Below, in pieces: positions 16,004 to 19,255 of a DNA stretch of 19,255 bases; position 1 is the stretch's first letter, and each line of letters opens with the position of its first letter. The notes under the pieces were generated by a model that was not told the DNA's origin, ran no database searches, and saw only the letters and a program-made list of their open reading frames with translations. The stretch covers positions 1 to 19,255 of the forward strand of contig CAYXKM010000198.1 in assembly GCA_964465665.1 (NCBI GenBank). The letters run 5' to 3'. The stretch is from JAKEGN01 sp964465665 (GTDB lineage: Bacteria > Pseudomonadota > Gammaproteobacteria > Steroidobacterales > Woeseiaceae). Position numbers and translations under genes: made by a program.

Positions 16004-16963
16004 TTGGACATTCCTTATTACAGAGAATACGAGCTGCCATGGAGCAGCGCCGAGGGCCAGGAGCAGAAGTTCCGGCGGCTGCTCGCGATCGTATTTGCTG
16101 TCCTGTTTTTCCTGGGTGTCGTGTGGCCGTTCCTGCCGACACCTGCCGTCGATCCGAATGCGGTCGAGGAAATTCCGCCGCGTATTGCGAAACTGTTGCT
16201 GGAACAGAAGCCGCCGCCTCCGCCACCAAAGGTCAAGGAACCGGAACCGGTACCGGAGCCGATCAAGGATCCGATCAAGGAACCCGAACCCGAGAAAGTC
16301 GTGGAGAAACAACCGGAGCCGCCGAAACCGGAACCCGAACCGATCGACACGCAAAAAGTTGCGCGCGAGCAGGCGCAGGCAGCATTGCTGCCGTTCACGG
16401 AAGACCTGGCGGCGCTTGCCGACAGCAATGTGCTGGAGAAACTGGCAGACGAACGGCCGCTGACGGCGTCGGTCGGCCAGGCAGCCCGTAACGAACGCTC
16501 GATGATTACTTCCAAGGCCGGCACGGCCAGCAGTGGCATCAACACCACCAGCATGAGCCGCAATACCGGCGGATCGGGGCTTGCCAGCCGCACGACCTCG
16601 CAGGTCGAGAGTCCGGTCGCCGCCGTAGGGCAGTCGGCCGGCGGGGCTCGCCGCACCGGCGAAAGCGGCAAAGCATCGCGAAGTCGCGAAGAAATAGAAC
16701 TCGTGTTCGACAAGAACAAGGGTGCGATTTTTGCACTGTACAATCGTGCGCTGCGGGCAGATCCGACGCTGGAAGGCAAGCTCGTGTTGCGGCTGACGAT
16801 AGCACCGTCCGGCGAAGTCACGTTCTGCGAAGTGATATCGAGCGAACTCGGTGACCCGGATCTCGAGCAGAAGCTGGTGCAGCGCGTGCGCATGTTCCGC
16901 TTTGAAGCGCGCGACGTCGAGCCCATCACCACGACCAAACCGATCGATTTCTTCCCGGCCTGA
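16004..16963 (+). CDS. TonB-like AgmX/PglI C-terminal-domain protein
   Basis: This encodes 319 residues from a TTG start with GGAG eight bases upstream. After a 25-residue cytoplasmic tail, one transmembrane helix (about 26-44, LLAIVFAVLFFLGVVWPFL) enters the periplasm. A Pro/Glu/Lys-rich rod follows (about 69-115, with PPPPPPK and repeated EPEPV-type units), then a Ser/Gly/Thr-rich linker. The C-terminal 90 residues (from SREEIELVFDKNKGAIFALY to PIDFFPA) match the AgmX/PglI family of Myxococcus gliding proteins, which are TonB-like. The layout is that of an energy transducer that takes the force from the ExbB/ExbD channel across the periplasm to TPR partners. It is the last gene of the run and converges on the downstream regulator across 263 bases. 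The family name rests on the C-terminal motif read by eye. Confidence 0.88.
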   Translation: MDIPYYREYELPWSSAEGQEQKFRRLLAIVFAVLFFLGVVWPFLPTPAVDPNAVEEIPPRIAKLLLEQKPPPPPPKVKEPEPVPEPIKDPIKEPEPEKVVEKQPEPPKPEPEPIDTQKVAREQAQAALLPFTEDLAALADSNVLEKLADERPLTASVGQAARNERSMITSKAGTASSGINTTSMSRNTGGSGLASRTTSQVESPVAAVGQSAGGARRTGESGKASRSREEIELVFDKNKGAIFALYNRALRADPTLEGKLVLRLTIAPSGEVTFCEVISSELGDPDLEQKLVQRVRMFRFEARDVEPITTTKPIDFFPA

Positions 16964-16998
16964 TCGCACTGCCAAGTTTCCTCATCCGCCGCCACCGC

Positions 16999-17048
16999 GC
17001 CGGATGCCGTTTTCGCTTAAGGGAAATGCGCTCAAACGGCATGCCGGC
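16999..17048. repeat. Hairpin unit 1 with conserved 21-nt loop
   Basis: The left arm (16999-17012) and the right arm (17034-17048) pair as ATGCCGTTT/AAACGGCAT (9 bp), a one-base bulge at 17043, then GCCGG/CCGGC (5 bp). The loop, 17013-17033, is 21 bases long and contains CTTAAGGGAAATGCGCTC. The same loop occurs in opposite orientation in the second hairpin 100 bases away, but the arms of the two hairpins are unrelated. There is no T-run on either side, so it is not a standard intrinsic terminator. Confidence 0.85.
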
Positions 17049-17156
17049 ACGCCGCCGGCTTGCAAAGCGTCGCCGGCATCTGTGGAACGCAGGCCGCAGA
17101 TCGTCGCTGCCTGCATCGCACCGAAGGGGCCGCTCGAGCGCATTTCCCTTAAGTGA
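17013..17156. repeat. Inverted pair of a 21-nt core
   Basis: The core at 17013-17033 and its reverse complement at 17136-17156 agree at 20 of 21 positions; the one difference is base 17015 (G) against 17154 (T, read as A on the other strand). No further copy was found in this window by reading. The 102 bases between them include GCCGGC palindromes and the small hairpin ATCTGTGG/CCGCAGAT (17078-17101, 8 pairs including one G-U). Confidence 0.85.
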
Positions 17157-17183
17157 GAGCGGCCCCTTCGGTGGGGTGCAGGC
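17109..17183. repeat. Hairpin unit 2 with the same loop, reversed
   Basis: Left arm 17120-17135 and right arm 17157-17172 pair perfectly over 16 bases (ACCGAAGGGGCCGCTC with its complement). The pairing continues outward to 17109/17183 with one mismatch (17118/17174) and one G-U pair, giving about 27 paired positions. The loop, 17136-17156, is again exactly 21 bases, the reverse complement of the loop in unit 1 with one change. The right arm is followed by GTCAATTGG and not a T-run, so factor-independent termination is unlikely on the plus strand. Confidence 0.88.
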
Positions 17184-17226
17184 GTCAATTGGTGGCTCAG
17201 TAAAGGGTCGCGAGCATGGCTCGATC

Positions 17227-18786
17227 CTACATATGTGACCTGATCTCCTCGCGTATCGTCGCGATCTTTTCCTGCTGGCGCGGTGCCGCGCGGCCCAGGC
17301 AATGCCGGTCGCGAGGGCAGGTCGAACTTCGCGGGCAGATGATGCTGGCATCCTTTGCCGCACCTTCGGCAATCCAGCCGATATTCAGGATTTTGCTGAC
17401 CGTCTCGAGGCTCCGCCGCGCTTCCGCCGGAATCGGTGCGGTTCCACCGCGCCGGTTGCAGGCGGATTCGATCTGCCCGATCACCTCGCCGGCATCGATG
17501 CCCTGGGCATTCAGCGCCGGCGCGAGGTCGACCCCGCCGCAGATGACGTGGCGATTTCCGGCCGGGTCGCGGCTGCGGATCGACTCGCAGCAATACAGAC
17601 GCGCATCTTCGCCGTTGCGCAGGATGGAGATCTGCGCAGACGGTTTGTCGGAACTGCTGTTCAGCATACGAAAGACAGCCCAGTGCCGGCAGGGATCGCT
17701 CACCATGCGCATGTTTCCCCAAGGCAGCGGGATACCATTGCCGCGGTACACCGCGCGCAGGTTGCCCGGCGGGTAGGCATCGAAATAATGCCAGTGTCGG
17801 TAGGGTGACACGCTCGACATGCGACGCATGATGAGCGTCGTCGACAGTTCCACCTTGTTGCCGACATCCATTGCATACGCATGCCGTGCCAGGAACTGGC
17901 GGAACGGCGCTTTGGGCCCGAGCAACGCAGCGGCAAAGTAGCTGCATTCGAAATCCCGCCAGGCATACAGGATGTCTCTGGCATCCATGTTGGGTGATTC
18001 CGTTTCGAAACGGCGGCCGGAGAGCTGGTCGCCGGTGATCTGCATCGAGCGGGCACCGTCGCCGTCGTGCAGGATGCGATGCGCAATGTGATTGGCAAGA
18101 TCGTACTTGATTCGGCCCTGGTGTTTCTCCAGTTGCCGGTTCAGGTACACGACGTCCGGCGCGTCGTAAAACGATCGCACCAGCGTGTTCAGCGGATTCT
18201 CCGCATTTCGCCGGTCCCTGAACGCGGGTTTGTCGAACCAGCGAACCTTGAGCCCGACGTGCCTGGCCATGCCGAACAGGTCGCTGTCGCTCAGGGGGAA
18301 TTGTTTTTGGCCCACGCTCTCCGCAGCGCGTTCAAGATCCGGAAAACGATTCTGGTTGGATTCCTGGTGGGCGCGAATGAGGAGGTGCGCAAACTGCCGC
18401 CCGGTAGTGCCGGTCTGCGCCAGCAATTCGGGTATGGCCGTCTGCAGATGCCCGATGGAAAACAGGAAAGCAGGTTCCAGCGGCATGCCGTGGATGCCGC
18501 CGACTCGGGGTTCGGGTTCGATGGAAACGTCATCCAGGGTTTCGTCGAAGAACCAGGCCAGGTCCTTCTGGAATATGTCTGCCACGACCTGCATCAGCCT
18601 TTCGGAGGGCACGCGTTTGCCGTTTTCGATCATCGAAAGGTAGGACACTGACGGCGCCGCTTCGCGGTCGATCTGCATGCAGCGGACCGACAGGTCCTCG
18701 AGCGTCAGTTGGTTGCGCTTGCGCTGGCTGCGGATCTTGGTGCCCAGAAAGTGCGCTTTGCGTAGGAGACCCTGGCTGGTCGACAT
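17227..18786 (-). CDS. RamB/ScfR-type XRE regulator of short-chain acyl-CoA metabolism
   Basis: This encodes 519 residues. The N-terminal helix-turn-helix of XRE type spans about 14-75 (LGTKIRSQRKRNQLTLEDLS, SYLSMIENGKRVPSERLMQV). The middle (about 130-300) resembles the ImmA/IrrE-like region of this family; ANHIAHRILHDG stands where such proteins have a zinc-protease helix, but no standard HEXXH is seen, so proteolysis is not implied. The C-terminal part (about 330-519) is the DUF2083-like domain with many cysteines: roughly 399, 400, 416, 443 and the cluster C484-x5-C490-x5-C496. Relatives RamB, PrpC-type regulators and ScfR control acetate, propionate or isocitrate-lyase genes in response to acyl-CoA. 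Divergence from aceA supports that role here. The ATG at 18784-18786 has AAGGT upstream. It is about as long as other full-length members. Confidence 0.87.
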   Translation of the reverse strand: MSTSQGLLRKAHFLGTKIRSQRKRNQLTLEDLSVRCMQIDREAAPSVSYLSMIENGKRVPSERLMQVVADIFQKDLAWFFDETLDDVSIEPEPRVGGIHGMPLEPAFLFSIGHLQTAIPELLAQTGTTGRQFAHLLIRAHQESNQNRFPDLERAAESVGQKQFPLSDSDLFGMARHVGLKVRWFDKPAFRDRRNAENPLNTLVRSFYDAPDVVYLNRQLEKHQGRIKYDLANHIAHRILHDGDGARSMQITGDQLSGRRFETESPNMDARDILYAWRDFECSYFAAALLGPKAPFRQFLARHAYAMDVGNKVELSTTLIMRRMSSVSPYRHWHYFDAYPPGNLRAVYRGNGIPLPWGNMRMVSDPCRHWAVFRMLNSSSDKPSAQISILRNGEDARLYCCESIRSRDPAGNRHVICGGVDLAPALNAQGIDAGEVIGQIESACNRRGGTAPIPAEARRSLETVSKILNIGWIAEGAAKDASIICPRSSTCPRDRHCLGRAAPRQQEKIATIREEIRSHM

Positions 18787-18796
18787 CGGCTTACCT

Positions 18797-18838
18797 TGTA
18801 AAATTAACAGTGTAAAATTTTCACTGTGAAATTATTCT
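18797..18838. repeat. Three contiguous 14-nt direct repeats, probable regulator operator
   Basis: TGTAAAATTAACAG (18797-18810), TGTAAAATTTTCAC (18811-18824) and TGTGAAATTATTCT (18825-18838) lie head to tail, sharing TGTRAAATT at the start of each. They fill the middle of the 120-bp space between the divergent regulator and aceA, starting 11 bases upstream of the regulator ATG. AT-rich binding boxes beside a RamB-type gene are a natural site for autoregulation and for control of aceA. The binding partner is inferred. Confidence 0.6.
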
Positions 18839-18855
18839 CTACCTATGGGTATTAT
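18827..18855 (+). promoter_or_regulatory. Possible aceA promoter
   Basis: TATTAT at 18850-18855 is a good -10 hexamer. Seventeen bases upstream TGAAAT (18827-18832) is only a weak -35 and lies within the third direct repeat, so a bound regulator could either recruit or block polymerase. The predicted start of transcription would be about 45 bases before the aceA ATG. Confidence 0.4.
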
Positions 18856-18906
18856 GCCTGTCAAGTGGCCGGTCCGGAAGGATCTTTGATCACAAAGGAA
18901 TGAGAC

Positions 18907-19255
18907 ATGAAGCGAAAAGAGCAGATCCGTGCCGTGGAGGCGGAATGGGCCGACAGCCCGCGGTGGAAGGGCGTGGAACGGGCCTACAGTGCTGCCGACG
19001 TGGTGAAGCTGCGCGGCACGGTGCAGATCGAATACACCCTGGCACGCCTTGGCGCTGAAAAGCTCTGGCGCCTGGTCAACCAGGAAAAACCCCTGTGCGC
19101 CCTCGGCGCGATGACCGGCAACCAGGCCATTCAGGAAGTTCAGGCAGGTCTCAAAGCCATCTACTGCTCAGGTTGGCAGGTCGCCGGCGATGGCAACAGC
19201 GCCGGCCAGATGTACCCCGACCAGAGCCTGTACCCGGTGGACTCCGTGCCGAAAA
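18907..19255 (+). CDS. aceA: Isocitrate lyase, N-terminal part (cut by window end)
   Basis: 116 codons are visible and the frame is open to the last base. Isocitrate lyase splits isocitrate into succinate and glyoxylate in the first step of the glyoxylate shunt, which lets cells grow on acetate and fatty acids. The visible part begins MKRKEQIRAVEAEWADSPRW and contains RGTVQIEYTLARLGAEKLW, LCALGAMTGNQAIQEVQAGL, KAIYCSGWQVAGDGNSAGQM and YPDQSLYPVDSVP, which are strong isocitrate-lyase blocks. The catalytic KKCGH motif lies further on, outside the window. AAGGAA six bases before the ATG supports the start. The gene diverges from the RamB/ScfR-type regulator, which probably controls it. Confidence 0.95.
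   Translation, partial: MKRKEQIRAVEAEWADSPRWKGVERAYSAADVVKLRGTVQIEYTLARLGAEKLWRLVNQEKPLCALGAMTGNQAIQEVQAGLKAIYCSGWQVAGDGNSAGQMYPDQSLYPVDSVPK

Noticed and set aside
17013..17156. The inverted 21-nt cores read as terminal repeats of a small transposon (MITE)
   Set aside because: There is no target-site duplication outside the cores, and each core is flanked by its own inverted arms reaching both inside and outside the supposed element, which a MITE does not predict.
17011..17159. The core as coding sequence (both copies read SLKGNAL, differing at a synonymous Ser base)
   Set aside because: The frames around them are short, have no start with a ribosome site, and share nothing outside the core. 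The synonymous change is a single position and could be chance.
16999..17183. Hairpins read as ordinary bidirectional intrinsic terminators
   Set aside because: Neither hairpin is followed by a T-run on either strand and the 21-nt loops are too long; the shared loop is not explained by termination.

Overview
The window (about 60% GC by eye) looks like chromosomal DNA from a gammaproteobacterium, probably environmental or marine. The support is an Aas/LplT-type transporter-acyltransferase fusion, a LemA/M48 protease pair, an ApbE flavinyltransferase, an EexN-like lipoprotein, isocitrate lyase beside a RamB/ScfR-type regulator, and an Agl/Glt-like TPR/ExbB/ExbD/AgmX locus. I do not name a genus. 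There are no rRNA or tRNA genes, CRISPR arrays, transposases or phage genes.

Region A (1-5897) is envelope housekeeping. A partial MFS-acyltransferase fusion (minus strand) diverges from a small EexN-like lipoprotein gene (plus). The lipoprotein gene converges on a secreted SYLF/Ysc84 gene (minus). Then come an M48 metalloprotease with a long C-terminal extension and, upstream of it, LemA (both minus).

Region B (5888-16963) is entirely plus strand. ApbE overlaps the 5' end of lemA head to head. After a 338-bp gap that holds a CRP-like palindrome comes a nine-gene run with almost no spacing: a TlpA-like thioredoxin, an unknown exported coiled-coil/beta protein, two large exported TPR proteins, a TPR lipoprotein, a small exported protein, an ExbB/TolQ/MotA-type channel subunit, two different ExbD/TolR subunits, and a TonB-like AgmX/PglI-domain protein. 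Taken together it reads as a proton-motive-force-driven machine spanning the envelope. The channel (ExbB plus two ExbDs) would sit in the inner membrane, the proline-rich AgmX-type protein would cross the periplasm, and the TPR proteins would connect to the outer membrane. The composition resembles the core of the Myxococcus Agl-Glt gliding machinery. One ExbD has Asn where the proton-carrying Asp is expected, and the other keeps the Asp.

Region C (16964-17226) is a convergent intergenic region with the most unusual structure in the window. Two hairpins have unrelated stems but the same 21-nt loop, present in opposite orientations, so the loops are complementary to each other.

Region D (17227-19255) has a RamB/ScfR-type regulator (minus) diverging from isocitrate lyase aceA (plus, cut by the window end). 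Between them lie three contiguous 14-nt direct repeats that probably form the operator. This suggests control of the glyoxylate shunt by short-chain acyl-CoA supply.
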